This document shows, piece by piece, positions 7,211 to 16,939 of a stretch of DNA of 41,138 bases. The notes under the pieces are model-generated. The model saw nothing but the letters and a program-made list of their open reading frames with translations. It did no database searches and had not been told where the DNA came from. The DNA comes from Planctomycetia bacterium (GTDB lineage Bacteria; Planctomycetota; UBA8108; SXIK01). Within the stretch, counting starts at the first letter, position 1, and every line of letters begins with the position of its first letter. The translations under genes were made by a program, and so were the position numbers. The DNA lies in NCBI GenBank assembly GCA_005772855.1, contig SXIK01000236.1:1-41138 (forward strand). Direction: 5' to 3'.

Positions 7211-8911
7211 GTGGTCGCAAAGCCGATTGGACAGATCCTCAAGGAAATGGGGATCGTGAGTGAGTTTGACATCCAGGAGACCCTGCGGGAGCAAAAGGCG
7301 AAGGACGGAGCGCTGATGGGGCAGCTCTTTTTGCAAAGGGGCCTGGTTTCCGAAGCGGACGTCAGCAAGGCGCTTGCAAGGCAGCACAATTTGGAATTTT
7401 TCGACGACCTCGACAGGGCAGAGATCCCACCGGAGGTGGTTGATATCCTGGATGCCAACACCGTTGAGACTTTCATGGTCATGCCCGTCGAGTGGGACGG
7501 CACGACTTTGACGGTCTGCATCGCTGGACCGGACAATTTGAGCGTGCTGGATGACCTGCGGTTTACGCTTCCCAAAATTCCCAACTTCAAGGCGAAGGTG
7601 GCTGGTGAGGAGTCGATCAAGCGCGCAATCCAGAAGTACTATCAGCAGAAGGGTTCGAGCATGGACGACCTCTTCGGCGGAATCGGCGCGGAGGCAATTG
7701 GCAAGGAGCGTGCGAGTCTTGATGGCAGCGAGGTTGACGTCAACGCGGGGCCTGTCGTCAAGCTCCTCGACATGATCTTGAAGCAAGCGATTCGCGATCG
7801 CGGCTCTGATATCCATCTCGAGCCCTTCGAGCATGAGTTCAAGGTGAGGTATCGAGTGGACGGCGTCCTTTACGAGATGATGCCTCCTCCTATTCAGCTC
7901 GCGCGAGCGGTGATTTCCCGTGTGAAGGTCATGGCGAATTTGGACATTGCCGAGACTCGCCTGCCGCAGGACGGGCGTATCGAGCTGAATATAGGTGGAA
8001 ATCCTGTAGACCTACGCGTCTCGACTCTTCCCACAATGTTTGGGGAGAGCGTCGTCATGCGTATCCTTGATCGCCAAAATTTGGCCCTCGACCTCGAGAA
8101 GCTCGGTTTTCGTCCTGACGAGCTGAAGGCCTTTCGTCTTCTCTGCGAGAAGCCCAACGGGATCATCCTCGTGACTGGCCCAACCGGAAGTGGCAAGACG
8201 ACCACGCTGTACTCGGCGCTGCACGAGGCGAACACCATTGATGTCAAGATCATTACGACCGAGGATCCCGTTGAGTACGACCTCGAGGGTATCGTGCAGG
8301 TGCAGATCAATGATGAGATCGGAGTGACCTTTTCGGCCTGCCTCCGGAGCATCCTGAGGCAAGATCCGGACAAGATCCTGGTCGGCGAGATCCGCGATCT
8401 TGATACTGCCCAGATCGCGGTGGAATCTGCTCTCACGGGTCACATCGTATTCAGTACGCTCCACACGAACGACGCGCCGTCGGCTATTACCCGAATGGTC
8501 GACCTTGGCCTGGAGCCCTTTCTCCTCACCGCGACCGTGGAAGGTATCGTGGCGCAGCGGCTTGTTCGGCGAATTTGCTTGAATTGCAAGGAGCCTTACG
8601 AGCCTTCCGATCAGGAGCTTTACGAGCTTGATTTGAGGCGATCGGACGTGGAGGGGAAGCAATTCTACTACGGCAAGGGCTGCAAGAAGTGCAACAACAC
8701 GGGCTACAAGGGACGCGTGGCCCTCTTTGAGATGATGATCATGAATGACCGGCTCAGAGGCATGATCATGAACCATGCCTCGACCGCCGAGATCAGGAAC
8801 GTTGCCAAGGAGGACGGTATGCGCACGCTGCGCGACGGCGGGCTGCTCATGATCTACGACGGCCACACAACGATCGAGGAGGTCGTCAAGGAGACAATTG
8901 GCGCCGGGTAA
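7211..8911 (+). CDS. pilB: PilB/GspE-family assembly ATPase (consensus copy)
   Basis: This 566-residue protein starts at a GTG with AGGAG 8 bases upstream. The N-terminal MshEN-like domain has two repeats of the form GxxLxxxGxVxxxxLxxxLxxQ (about residues 6-60), the pattern that binds c-di-GMP in MshE-type ATPases, although the leading Arg-Leu-Gly is PIG and LMG here. The core has GPTGSGKTTTLY, TEDPVEYDLEG, RQDPDKILVGEIRD, FSTLHTND and the zinc site ICLNC plus GCKKCNNTGYKG. All catalytic positions look canonical. It follows a diverged paralogue by 42 bases and precedes pilC. PilB cannot be told from GspE without the pilin and secretin genes, which are not in the window. Confidence 0.9.
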   Translation: MVAKPIGQILKEMGIVSEFDIQETLREQKAKDGALMGQLFLQRGLVSEADVSKALARQHNLEFFDDLDRAEIPPEVVDILDANTVETFMVMPVEWDGTTLTVCIAGPDNLSVLDDLRFTLPKIPNFKAKVAGEESIKRAIQKYYQQKGSSMDDLFGGIGAEAIGKERASLDGSEVDVNAGPVVKLLDMILKQAIRDRGSDIHLEPFEHEFKVRYRVDGVLYEMMPPPIQLARAVISRVKVMANLDIAETRLPQDGRIELNIGGNPVDLRVSTLPTMFGESVVMRILDRQNLALDLEKLGFRPDELKAFRLLCEKPNGIILVTGPTGSGKTTTLYSALHEANTIDVKIITTEDPVEYDLEGIVQVQINDEIGVTFSACLRSILRQDPDKILVGEIRDLDTAQIAVESALTGHIVFSTLHTNDAPSAITRMVDLGLEPFLLTATVEGIVAQRLVRRICLNCKEPYEPSDQELYELDLRRSDVEGKQFYYGKGCKKCNNTGYKGRVALFEMMIMNDRLRGMIMNHASTAEIRNVAKEDGMRTLRDGGLLMIYDGHTTIEEVVKETIGAG

Positions 8912-8963
8912 GTGCGCCTTCAAGATCTTCCTTTCCTCGCTCGTCGCTGTCGAAAAAGACAGT

Positions 8964-8991
8964 TTGGAAAACGATTAGCCCAAGGTATGAT
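8964..8991 (+). promoter_or_regulatory. Candidate sigma-70-type promoter for pilC
   Basis: TTGGAA, a 16-base spacer and TATGAT lie in the 150-base gap before pilC. Initiation would fall about 60 bases before the pilC ATG, so pilC may be expressed apart from the ATPase genes. Confidence 0.5.
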
Positions 8992-9061
8992 CGCAGCACA
9001 CCGTAAGAAGTGGCTCAAGGGTTCATGTGTCTCGGAGATGTCCGCAAAGGAGAATTGAGGT

Positions 9062-10297
9062 ATGCCCGTATTCGCCTACGACGCGATCGATGCCGGCGGG
9101 CAAAAGATCACTCGCGAAGTGAATGCGTCGAACAAGGACGATGCTGCCAAACAGATTCGCGCTCAGGGTCTTCGCCCAACCCGGATCACCATCAAGGCCG
9201 AGAAGAAACAGTCTGGCGGCGGAAGCGAGAAAAAGAAGAGAAGGGGGTTTGTACTCTTCGATCGGGTCAAGCAGGCGCAAATCGTGACCTTCACCTCGCA
9301 GCTTTCGACTCTCCAGGATGCGGGTCTTCCCATTGTCCGAAGCGTCAAGATCCTCAGTGGCCAGCAGAGTCCTGGCAGATTTCGGGACCAGTTGGAATCC
9401 GTCTCCGAAGACGTGGAGCAGGGGAGCACGTTCTCCGAGGCTCTTGGCAAGTATCCCAGGAGCTTTGACAAACTCTACACGAGCATGGTGAAGGCTGGTG
9501 AGGCCGGCGGCGTCCTCGACGTCATCTTGAACCGTCTTGCAGCCTTCATGGAGAAATCCCAGAAGCTCAAGAAACAAGTGATGGGTGCCATGATTTACCC
9601 TGCGGCGGTTGTCACCGTGGCAATGGTAATCCTTGTTTTCATCATGATTTACGTCGTGCCTTCCTTCGAAGCCATGTTCAAGGACCTCGGGCAACAACTT
9701 CCTGGCCCGACCCGGATGCTTCTTTCTCTGAGCAAGGCGCTGCGGAGTTACTGGTATCTAATTCCCGGCATCCCATTCCTGTTCTGGTTGCTTTTGAAAG
9801 GCATCACGCGGAGCGAAAAAGGCAAGATGGGTGTAGATCGTCTCAAGCTGAAACTGCCCGTCTTCGGAGTGATCATCAAGAAGTCCTCGATCTCTCGCTT
9901 TTGCCGGACTCTTGGCACCTTGATTGCCTCCGGAGTGCCGATCCTTGAGGCCTTGAAAATCGTCAAGGAGGCCATCGGCAACCTTGTGATCGCAAACGCG
10001 ATCGAGGAAGTGCACGGGAGCATTCGCGAGGGTGACACGATCGCTGGGCCGCTCCGATCCTCCGGGATCTTCGACGACCTCCTCGTGAACATGATCGACG
10101 TCGGCGAAGAGACAGGCGAACTCGACAAGATGCTCATCAAGATAGCTGACAACTACGAGACGGACGTGGATGTGGCCGTGGAGGGCATGTCCAGCCTCCT
10201 TGAGCCCATGCTGATCGTGGGCATGGGTGGTTGCGTCGGATTCATTGTCGTTGCGCTATTCTTGCCGTTGATCGAGATCATGAAGAACATCAAGTGA
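9062..10297 (+). CDS. pilC: PilC/GspF-family inner-membrane platform protein
   Basis: This 411-residue integral membrane protein is the platform on which PilB/GspE acts to assemble pilin subunits. It opens with MPVFAYDAIDAGGQKI, typical of PilC/GspF, and has two GspF domains (about 75-200 and 280-400). Membrane segments are visible at about 180-205, 230-250 and 380-405. The pattern VKAGEAGGVLDVIL in the first repeat and IDVGEETGELDKML in the second is the family signature. The ATG is preceded by AAGGAG at a good distance. It completes a pilB-pilB-pilC motor cluster; no pilT, pilin or secretin gene is adjacent. Confidence 0.93.
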   Translation: MPVFAYDAIDAGGQKITREVNASNKDDAAKQIRAQGLRPTRITIKAEKKQSGGGSEKKKRRGFVLFDRVKQAQIVTFTSQLSTLQDAGLPIVRSVKILSGQQSPGRFRDQLESVSEDVEQGSTFSEALGKYPRSFDKLYTSMVKAGEAGGVLDVILNRLAAFMEKSQKLKKQVMGAMIYPAAVVTVAMVILVFIMIYVVPSFEAMFKDLGQQLPGPTRMLLSLSKALRSYWYLIPGIPFLFWLLLKGITRSEKGKMGVDRLKLKLPVFGVIIKKSSISRFCRTLGTLIASGVPILEALKIVKEAIGNLVIANAIEEVHGSIREGDTIAGPLRSSGIFDDLLVNMIDVGEETGELDKMLIKIADNYETDVDVAVEGMSSLLEPMLIVGMGGCVGFIVVALFLPLIEIMKNIK

Positions 10298-10407
10298 CCT
10301 TTACGTCAGCTGCGACAGGGCCACAGACTGAGCATCCGTCCCGCTCTAGAATTCAGGATTGACGCGGTGTTGGCTATTTGAGTTTCCCTGGATGGATTCA
10401 CGATCCG

Positions 10408-10465
10408 GACCTCTCCAGTGAGAGACGTAAGGGGGGGAGCGGGCGTGAGGTCGAGTTCTTTTTTT
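10408..10465 (+). terminator. Possible terminator after pilC
   Basis: GACCTC (10408-10413) pairs with GAGGTC (10447-10452), and a run of seven T follows at 10459-10465. The loop is long (33 bases), but a small inner CTCT/AGAG stem shortens it. It lies between pilC and rnr, a sensible place for a transcript end. Confidence 0.35.
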
Positions 10466-10521
10466 CAGCTTTCGCAAGGGCGCACTTGAACGCGGCCTGA
10501 TTTTTCCATAGCCTCTGGGGC

Positions 10522-12678
10522 ATGCTTCCATCTTCTGAAAAGGTGATTCGTCACATCGAGCAGCACGCGGGCAGGCGAACCAAGGAGCTGGCAGAGGAAT
10601 TCGAGGTGGCCACGGGCGAGTTCGACGAGTTCGTCGAGTTGCTCATGCGTCACCAGAAGGAGGGGAGTCTGCTCAGGGTGCCGCACGCCGGCTGGGACAT
10701 TCCGGAGCGCACGGAATATCGAGTGGGCGTCCTGGAGGTCGCCAGGGGCGGGCAGGGCTTCGTGAGAGTGGCTTCGGGCTCGATACGGGAAGAGGACATT
10801 TTCGTTCGTCCCGATGATCTGGGGCACGCCCTCCCGGGCGACATGGTGATGCTTCGTGCGGGAAAGCCGCCCCGTTCAAAGTCCAGCGAAAGGCTTCGAA
10901 ACGGCAAGGTGGTCGACATCCTCGAGCGGAGCCGCAAGCCGCTCCGGGGGCGCTATACGCTGGTCGGCAGCAGAAACGGTGGGGTTGTCAAGCTTGCGGA
11001 TCGGCGTTTTCAGCAGGAATTGTTTGTATCGCTCGAGGATTCCGCGGGCGCAAAGGATGGGGAGAGAGTGCTCGTGCGCGTCATGGAGGGCGCGCTGAAG
11101 CAGGGGCATGCAAGGGCAAAGGTGGTCGTGCGGCTCTTGAACGAGGGCTCTCACGACACCGACCTCCGGACGATCTGCGAGACATTTGAGCTGCCAGGTG
11201 ACCACCCGGACTCCGTCAAGAGAGATGCCGAGGCTCTTCCGGCCATCCTTCCCGGCGCTTCCTGGGGCGACCGAGTCGACCTGCGTCACGAGCTGATTTT
11301 CACGATCGACCCCGTTGATGCCCGGGATTTTGACGACGCAGTCTCGCTCGAACGTCTCAAGGGGGGTGAGTTGCGGCTGGACGTGCACATCGCCGACGTG
11401 TCCCATTACGTGAAGCCCGGTTCTGCGCTCGATCTGGAGGCCGCGGTTCGTGGTACTTCGATTTATCTTTCCGGACGGGTGATACCCATGCTCCCCGAGC
11501 GTCTTAGTAACGATCTTTGCAGTCTTCGACCGGCCGAGGATCGGCTGACGAAGACCGTGCGAATGACCTTTGGGCCTCGAGGAGACGTGCGGGCGGTCGA
11601 GGTCTTTCGAAGCGTGATCCGCAGCCAACGCCGCTTCACTTACGAGGAGGTTCTGGCGATCCTGGAGCTGATCTCGTCTGGGCGGGCCGGCGTCGAGCTG
11701 CCCCCGGACCACGCTGCCTACGTCGACGTGCTACGCCTGATGGCGCAGCTTCGCGACCACTTGGGCTCCCAGCGCAAGAAGCGGGGCGCTCTGTCTCTGG
11801 ATATCCCCAAGCTTCGATTGACGCTCGATGCGGAGCGCAGTGTCGCCGGGCTGGGGCGTGACACTCGCGATCCGTCGCACTCCCTCATCGAGGAGTTCAT
11901 GCTGGCGGCCAACGAGGCCGTGGCAGGGTATTTCCTCAAGCACAAGCTTCCACTCGTGTCTCGTGTTCACCCGCCGCCAGAGGAAAGGCGGCTTCAAGAT
12001 TTCAAGACCTTTTCCAACGCCCTGGGCTTCAAGTTCGCCGGCAAGGGTACGCAGCAGGACTTTCAAAAGCTGATTGACAGGACCGCTGGCGAGCCGTTGG
12101 CCCCGGTGATTCAGCTCGGGCTTCTGCGGACGATGGGGCATGCTGAGTATGTCTGCGGCGCCGGTTTGCACTTCGCGCTTGCGACGAGCGCCTACTGTCA
12201 CTTCACGTCTCCGATCCGTCGCTATCCCGACCTGCTCGTGCACCAACTCATCGACGCGCACCTCGATGGCCAGCTCTCCAAGGCCACTGTGAAGCGTGAG
12301 TGGGAAGGGCGGCTGCCGATAGCGGCTGAAAAATCCTCCGAGCTCGAGAGGATCGCAGAGGAAGCCGAGCGGGAGATGACGATGCTGCGACTCATCCGCT
12401 ATCTGAAGCCGCTGATCGGGCAGGAGATGGAGGGGAGAATCGTATCCATCCACCCGTTCGGCTTCTTCGTGAGGGAGGAAGAGACCCTTGTCGAGGGGCT
12501 TGTGCATGTCGCCACGCTGGATGACGATTATTATGAATTCGACCGTGAAAAGCTGGTTCTTGAAGGTCAAAAGCGCCGCCGGCGTTTTGCGCTCGGCGAT
12601 CGGGTCCGGGTTGAGCTGTCGGACGCCGATCCGGACCAGCGCATGATTAGTTTCAAGCTCAAGAAGAAATTGGGGTGA
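10522..12678 (+). CDS. rnr: Ribonuclease R (3'-5' exoribonuclease)
   Basis: RNase R degrades structured RNA processively from the 3' end. The 718-residue protein has an N-terminal winged-helix-like segment (about 1-55), cold-shock-type RNA-binding domains (to about 230), the RNB catalytic domain (about 245-570) and a C-terminal S1 domain (about 625-715). The catalytic motif is [15 protein letters not shown], with the magnesium-binding aspartates, and the family signature [18 protein letters not shown] is intact. The C-terminus is basic (FKLKKKLG) but lacks the long lysine-rich tail of E. coli RNase R. No clear ribosome-binding site precedes the ATG. TTGAAC, 17 bases and TAGCCT (10486-10514) would start transcription almost at the ATG, so a leaderless message is possible but weakly supported. 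It begins the rnr-rnhA-peptidase-cytochrome-barrel gene string. Confidence 0.95.
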   Translation: MLPSSEKVIRHIEQHAGRRTKELAEEFEVATGEFDEFVELLMRHQKEGSLLRVPHAGWDIPERTEYRVGVLEVARGGQGFVRVASGSIREEDIFVRPDDLGHALPGDMVMLRAGKPPRSKSSERLRNGKVVDILERSRKPLRGRYTLVGSRNGGVVKLADRRFQQELFVSLEDSAGAKDGERVLVRVMEGALKQGHARAKVVVRLLNEGSHDTDLRTICETFELPGDHPDSVKRDAEALPAILPGASWGDRVDLRHELIFTIDPVDARDFDDAVSLERLKGGELRLDVHIADVSHYVKPGSALDLEAAVRGTSIYLSGRVIPMLPERLSNDLCSLRPAEDRLTKTVRMTFGPRGDVRAVEVFRSVIRSQRRFTYEEVLAILELISSGRAGVELPPDHAAYVDVLRLMAQLRDHLGSQRKKRGALSLDIPKLRLTLDAERSVAGLGRDTRDPSHSLIEEFMLAANEAVAGYFLKHKLPLVSRVHPPPEERRLQDFKTFSNALGFKFAGKGTQQDFQKLIDRTAGEPLAPVIQLGLLRTMGHAEYVCGAGLHFALATSAYCHFTSPIRRYPDLLVHQLIDAHLDGQLSKATVKREWEGRLPIAAEKSSELERIAEEAEREMTMLRLIRYLKPLIGQEMEGRIVSIHPFGFFVREEETLVEGLVHVATLDDDYYEFDREKLVLEGQKRRRRFALGDRVRVELSDADPDQRMISFKLKKKLG

Positions 12679-12682
12679 GATC

Positions 12683-13183
12683 GTGAAGGCGAAGGAAAAT
12701 CAGAAAAGCGAGACCGGGACTCACGCTACCCGAGTGGTCGTCCTCTATTCGGACGGGGCCTGCAAGGGGAATCCAGGGGTTGGCGGCTACGGGGTCATCC
12801 TGCGGTGCGACAGCCACGAGAGGGAGATTAGCGGCGCGGAGCGAAATACGACGAACAATCGCATGGAGCTCAAGGCGGCCATTGCTGGCCTCGAGACCTT
12901 GCAGGGACGCTGCGCGGTGACAATCTTCACGGATTCGCAGTACGTGAAGAAGGGAATGACGGAGTGGATCAAGAACTGGATCGCCAAGGGTTGGCGGACG
13001 AGCGACAGGAAGCCCGTCTTGAACCGGGACCTCTGGGAGCAGCTTCTCGAGCTGACGAAGAAGCACGAGGTGGCCTGGGAGTGGGTCAGGGGCCATGCTG
13101 GCGATGAGCTCAACGAGCGATGCGATTTGCTCGCCAATCGGGCCATCGAGGAGCTTCTGTGCAGTTCCAACAATGGGCGCTGA
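12683..13183 (+). CDS. rnhA: Ribonuclease HI
   Basis: RNase HI cuts the RNA strand of RNA-DNA hybrids. The 166-residue protein has the full catalytic set: D24 in [12 protein letters not shown]62 in NNRMEL, D84 in FTDSQYV and D148 in ERCDLLAN, with the helper histidine H138 in RGHAGDE. A polar tail of about 16 residues precedes the first strand. It starts at a GTG four bases after the rnr stop, with GGGGTGAG as ribosome-binding site, so the two are co-translated. Its 3' end overlaps the metallopeptidase gene by 25 bases. Confidence 0.96.
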   Translation: MKAKENQKSETGTHATRVVVLYSDGACKGNPGVGGYGVILRCDSHEREISGAERNTTNNRMELKAAIAGLETLQGRCAVTIFTDSQYVKKGMTEWIKNWIAKGWRTSDRKPVLNRDLWEQLLELTKKHEVAWEWVRGHAGDELNERCDLLANRAIEELLCSSNNGR

Positions 13184-14334
13184 GGCCTGGTCTCTTGCTT
13201 TTCCAGCTTGCGCTCCCGTGGGTGATGATTCGGGGCGCTGGCCTGGAAGGTCCTTCCTGGCAGGCGCGTTTTGACGACTTCGCGAAGGATGAGCGTCTTG
13301 CGGTTCTGCAGCGTCTTGCAGAAGAAACAGTTACTGAAGCGCTGGGGGGCATCCGCTCCGCCCTGGGGCTTGAGCCTGGCCGACTCCAGATCCGCTGGAT
13401 TCTGGATCTCTCCAGCAGGGCTGAGCCGGTTGCGCCAGAGGAGCCCTTCGAAAGCGGCCGCACGCACGTGGGGGAACGAGACGTTGAGGTCATCCTCCCC
13501 GCGAGGAAATTCCTGTGGGATCCTCCAAGGGCTCGACCTGTAGTTATTCACGAAGCCGTGCACGCGGTGATGGCTTCAGCGACTGGCTCGCGGGGGGCGT
13601 ACCAGTCCATTCCGAAGTGGCTTCGGGAAGGCCTGGCGCTTCACATCGCTGACGAGGGAGAGCTCCTCCTGGCGGAGACGTTGGCCTACACAATGTTTCA
13701 GGGTCAGCCGGCGTCGGCTTTTTTCAAGGGCGTGCGCGCCCAGGCTGTTTCCTACTCGGAGGCTTACCTTGCGGTGCTCGAGCTCCAGCGTAAGCTGGGC
13801 CACGACGGGCTCAAGGCTTTCGTGAGGGATGTCGTGGCCGGTGAGGGCGTGGAGCGGCTTCTCGAGAAGTACCTCGGAGTCAGGCTCGAGGCCTTCGAGG
13901 CACAAGTTGTCACTTACGGCCAGGAACGCGTGCGGGGCCTTCTCGGGGAGGGGACCGAACCAGCGTTTCGCGCCGCCATGGAGGCCCGGGTCCAGGGAGA
14001 GAAGGCAAGGGCTCGCGAAGCGTTCCTGGATCTCCTGGCCAGGCAGGGTGAGGGGCCGCTTTCCTCGACCCTCCGCTACCTGCTCGCCAGGGACGTTCTT
14101 GAGTCGGATCGCACCATTTCTGCGGCCTCCACAATGTTGCTACCCTTGCAGCAGCTTCTGGACTCTCCCGCGACCCTGTGGCGCCCCGAGGCCCTGGTCC
14201 TGCTGGGGGACTGCCATCGCCGAATGGGGGCCACGGCAAAGGCTCGCCAGGCTTTCGAGCAGGTTCTCGAAGTGTTCGGGGAGGACAAGGGGCCCGCGGA
14301 AGAAGCCAGGCGAAATCTGAAGGCCCTTCGCTAA
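13159..14334 (+). CDS. Secreted or membrane-anchored HExxH metallopeptidase with TPR-like tail
   Basis: The GTG at 13159 has AGGAG five bases upstream and lies inside the end of rnhA, giving 391 residues. Residues about 8-28 are hydrophobic after a short start with one arginine, like a signal peptide or anchor. The zinc motif is [10 protein letters not shown] (H131, E132, H135), with the likely third ligand E157 in [14 protein letters not shown], the arrangement of peptidase-MA-like (gluzincin) proteins. The C-terminal 120 residues contain at least one TPR-like repeat ([20 protein letters not shown]). The substrate is unknown. Overlap with rnhA and the 56-base gap to the cytochrome gene suggest one operon. 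A role in maturing or trimming the envelope proteins downstream is only a guess. Confidence 0.75.
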   Translation: MQFQQWALRPGLLLFQLALPWVMIRGAGLEGPSWQARFDDFAKDERLAVLQRLAEETVTEALGGIRSALGLEPGRLQIRWILDLSSRAEPVAPEEPFESGRTHVGERDVEVILPARKFLWDPPRARPVVIHEAVHAVMASATGSRGAYQSIPKWLREGLALHIADEGELLLAETLAYTMFQGQPASAFFKGVRAQAVSYSEAYLAVLELQRKLGHDGLKAFVRDVVAGEGVERLLEKYLGVRLEAFEAQVVTYGQERVRGLLGEGTEPAFRAAMEARVQGEKARAREAFLDLLARQGEGPLSSTLRYLLARDVLESDRTISAASTMLLPLQQLLDSPATLWRPEALVLLGDCHRRMGATAKARQAFEQVLEVFGEDKGPAEEARRNLKALR

Positions 14335-14390
14335 AATAGGCTCTCCCAGGGTCTCCCCCCGCCCAATCGAATGCCCCCCCGGAGAAGTGA

Positions 14391-15146
14391 ATGGATCGCG
14401 AAGTCCGCCACAGCGGAGATTCCGCGCCGCAAGCTTTCGCTTTTGCCGCGATAGCTATCTGCGCCTTTGGATGTGGGATCATCACAATGGTGCCGGTTGA
14501 TCCGGGCGGGTGGGCCTCGACCACCCTTCGTTTTGCGAAGGAGCACGCACCCTACGCCACGAAAGACGTGGTCTTTAGCCACGGGGTCGAGGCACATGCC
14601 GCCGAGCCCTGTGCGACGTGCCATTTCGACACGGCGAGCGAGGAGACAACAGGTATTCCCCCGGCCGCGCTGACCCGAAATGTGGCAAGACCATCGATGG
14701 CAGCGTGTTTCAAGTGCCACGACGGCCAGGCCGTCTCAAACGACTGCATCCTCTGCCACGTGACAAACCGGAAGAACCGCAAACCCGGTTTCCACGATGG
14801 TCTTTGGCCTCGCCACCACAAGGAGATGGCCGTGAGGGAGGCCTACAAGTGCACTCTTTGCCACGTCCAGGACGACTGCAAGGGTTGCCACGCCGAACGC
14901 AAACCGCTCTCGCACACTCCTCGATTCGAGCGTTCGACGCACGGGCGTCTCGCCACGCACGACCGACGTACGTGCTCGACGTGCCACGAGACCGCGTTTT
15001 GTGAGAACTGCCACATGCAGCCTCCGCCCGATCATACGGCAGCCTGGAGAGCCGGTGGGCACAAACAAGCGGCGTTGGTGAGGGGCGGCAGGAGCTGCAC
15101 TGTCTGCCATCGCTTCGCGGACGTCTGCGCGGAGTGTCACAGGTGA
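14391..15146 (+). CDS. Nine-haem periplasmic-type cytochrome c
   Basis: This 251-residue protein has nine CxxCH haem c sites, at residues 74, 106, 119, 154, 163, 195, 204, 236 and 246. Many extra histidines between them (for example H142/H143, H184, H190, H215, H224) could be sixth ligands. Residues about 15-34 are hydrophobic and could be an uncleaved anchor or signal peptide; the two cysteines there do not form a good lipobox. After the first haem, the sites come close together in groups, with CxxCH pairs four to eight residues apart at 119, 154/163, 195/204 and 236/246, as in doubled-CxxCH electron-transfer proteins. The ATG has GGAG nearby. The stop overlaps the start of the beta-barrel gene by four bases (GTGA), so the two products are made in step. 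Likely role: electron transfer across the periplasm. The donor and acceptor are unknown. Confidence 0.88.
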   Translation: MDREVRHSGDSAPQAFAFAAIAICAFGCGIITMVPVDPGGWASTTLRFAKEHAPYATKDVVFSHGVEAHAAEPCATCHFDTASEETTGIPPAALTRNVARPSMAACFKCHDGQAVSNDCILCHVTNRKNRKPGFHDGLWPRHHKEMAVREAYKCTLCHVQDDCKGCHAERKPLSHTPRFERSTHGRLATHDRRTCSTCHETAFCENCHMQPPPDHTAAWRAGGHKQAALVRGGRSCTVCHRFADVCAECHR

Positions 15147-16801
15147 AGTTCTCCACCGGGCGAGTCCCTGGGAGTGGGCGTTCCACGCTTCATGCGATCT
15201 TCCTGGCGATGTTGGTTTGCCGACCCACTCAGGCAGAGGATGCAGAGGTCGATTCCGGGCCGGGCTCGAGGGTCCCCTGGAGCTTTCTCAGCGACCCGAC
15301 CCTGGGCGGCCGCCTCCACACGACTTACCGCGTGACGTACACGAGCCGAATTCACGACTTCAAGGGCTACGACTACCCCTTCCCTCCTTCCGATCGGTCG
15401 GTGGGGCAGGTTGATCAAGATCAGGCCCGCCTGCTCCGGGAGCGGCACGAGGACATCACCGACCAGGACCTGGACCAGTACCTTGCCTTTCGGCTGGACC
15501 AGATCCCCGTACTTGAGGGCAGCTCGAAGGCCCTGAACTCGGTGGGTGGAGGAGCTTCACTTCGCTACTTCAAGGACCTTGACGGCAGCCCATCGGGTGA
15601 GGAGTCGTATGGCGGTTTTGACCGGTACGACGGTCGTCAGGTCATTCAGCTCCAGAGCTTGAATGCACGTCTTGAAGCCCTGAACCGCCACCTCGATCTC
15701 GTCGTCGGCAGGCAATACGGGCGCGAGGCCGAATGGCTCCACTACGACGGTGGCACGGCCACGATTCGTGGGATCCAGATCCTCGGCCGCGACACGGAAG
15801 TGAGCGGGTTCGCGGGCTCGCGGGTCTATTTTTACAGTCACTCCGACTCTCCGTGGAGTGGGCTTGGCCCCCGGGGCGGCGACGGGATCTACGGCGGGCA
15901 CATCCAGACGTCGATTTCCGACTCCACCCGCTTTCGTCTCTCCGATGTCTACTACGCCGACAACTCCCTCGAGGCCGAGCTGCGGCACGAGTTCACGGTC
16001 CAGAATCGCATCTCGGTGCTCTATCGGCAAATCAATGAGGACCCGCACTCCGTGCTCCTGGACCTGGCCTGGGAGTGGCTTGAGAAGAAGATCTCGCTCT
16101 ACTTTTCTTACCTGGGCAAGGTCGGGCGCAACGCGGACGATTTCAACTTCGATTACACGCAGTCGGTCCGTAAAAAGAGCCATGACGGCGGGGACCTCCA
16201 CCTCAACCTTGGCGATATCCAACCCTATGACGAGGGCACGCTGGAGTTGAGGAAGGGGCTCGGCGCGTGGCTTGGATTTTTTGGCGGTGGCACCCTTCAT
16301 CGCCTTCGCGAGCGGGACCGGATGGATAACTACAACACCGACTGGCAGGAGGTCTGGCTCGGGCTTGACTTGAACGAGCCTCTCTGGAAGGGCCTCACGG
16401 CACGGGCGACCGTGCGGTACGTGCACACGGAACTACCTCGCCAGCAGCTTCGGCTCAACGTCGCGGACGTGGTTGACAACGGCGTGCCCGACTTCCGCCT
16501 CAGTGACGTCCGCGGGACGGGTGAGCCGAGCTTTCTCGGCGTGGAGGCCATCGTGGAGCAGGACTTTTTTCGGAAGCTCGTGGTGGGTTCCACCACGATA
16601 TTTCGCTCCTACGACACACAGAACAGCTTTGCCGAGTTCGAAGCGCTCACAGCCGCAAGCCTGGGCGGCCATGTGCGATGGAAAGTCACGTCGTGGAGCC
16701 AGCTCCTTCTCAGTTACTCCTATGACACCGATTATCGCTTCGTAAACCCCGACCTCAGGGCCCTGCACACCGTGCGTCTCCAGTGTCAATCCCGCTGGTG
16801 A
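15143..16801 (+). CDS. Outer-membrane beta-barrel protein paired with the cytochrome
   Basis: The GTG at 15143 is chosen because GGAG lies 8 bases before it and the resulting N-terminus is a good signal peptide (basic start, LHAIFLAMLVC core, cleavage after PTQA). This gives 552 residues, about 520 mature. The mature part is rich in alternating polar and hydrophobic strands with many Tyr, Arg, Asp and Gly residues, no long hydrophobic helix, and an aromatic last residue (RLQCQSRW), as in porins. I do not recognise the exact family. It is shorter than MtrB-type barrels and lacks their N-terminal CxxC. A four-base overlap with the nonahaem cytochrome suggests that the two form a porin-cytochrome unit. 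A simple substrate porin is the alternative. Confidence 0.7.
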   Translation: MKFSTGRVPGSGRSTLHAIFLAMLVCRPTQAEDAEVDSGPGSRVPWSFLSDPTLGGRLHTTYRVTYTSRIHDFKGYDYPFPPSDRSVGQVDQDQARLLRERHEDITDQDLDQYLAFRLDQIPVLEGSSKALNSVGGGASLRYFKDLDGSPSGEESYGGFDRYDGRQVIQLQSLNARLEALNRHLDLVVGRQYGREAEWLHYDGGTATIRGIQILGRDTEVSGFAGSRVYFYSHSDSPWSGLGPRGGDGIYGGHIQTSISDSTRFRLSDVYYADNSLEAELRHEFTVQNRISVLYRQINEDPHSVLLDLAWEWLEKKISLYFSYLGKVGRNADDFNFDYTQSVRKKSHDGGDLHLNLGDIQPYDEGTLELRKGLGAWLGFFGGGTLHRLRERDRMDNYNTDWQEVWLGLDLNEPLWKGLTARATVRYVHTELPRQQLRLNVADVVDNGVPDFRLSDVRGTGEPSFLGVEAIVEQDFFRKLVVGSTTIFRSYDTQNSFAEFEALTAASLGGHVRWKVTSWSQLLLSYSYDTDYRFVNPDLRALHTVRLQCQSRW

Positions 16802-16855
16802 GGTCAGCCCTTGGCCCCCTCGAACCCAACATTTTTCCCCACGACAAAATCTGGA

Positions 16856-16883
16856 TTGCTGAATACAGCCCGCTGGATAGAAT
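16856..16883 (+). promoter_or_regulatory. Candidate promoter of the PpiD-like gene
   Basis: TTGCTG, a 16-base spacer and TAGAAT lie 57 bases before the ATG, in the 138-base gap after the barrel gene. This suggests that the chaperone gene has its own promoter. Confidence 0.5.
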
Positions 16884-16939
16884 CTTGAACTTCCCCCAAA
16901 CTCTAACCCAAGAAGCCTGAGTTCCCCTGGAAACTTGCA

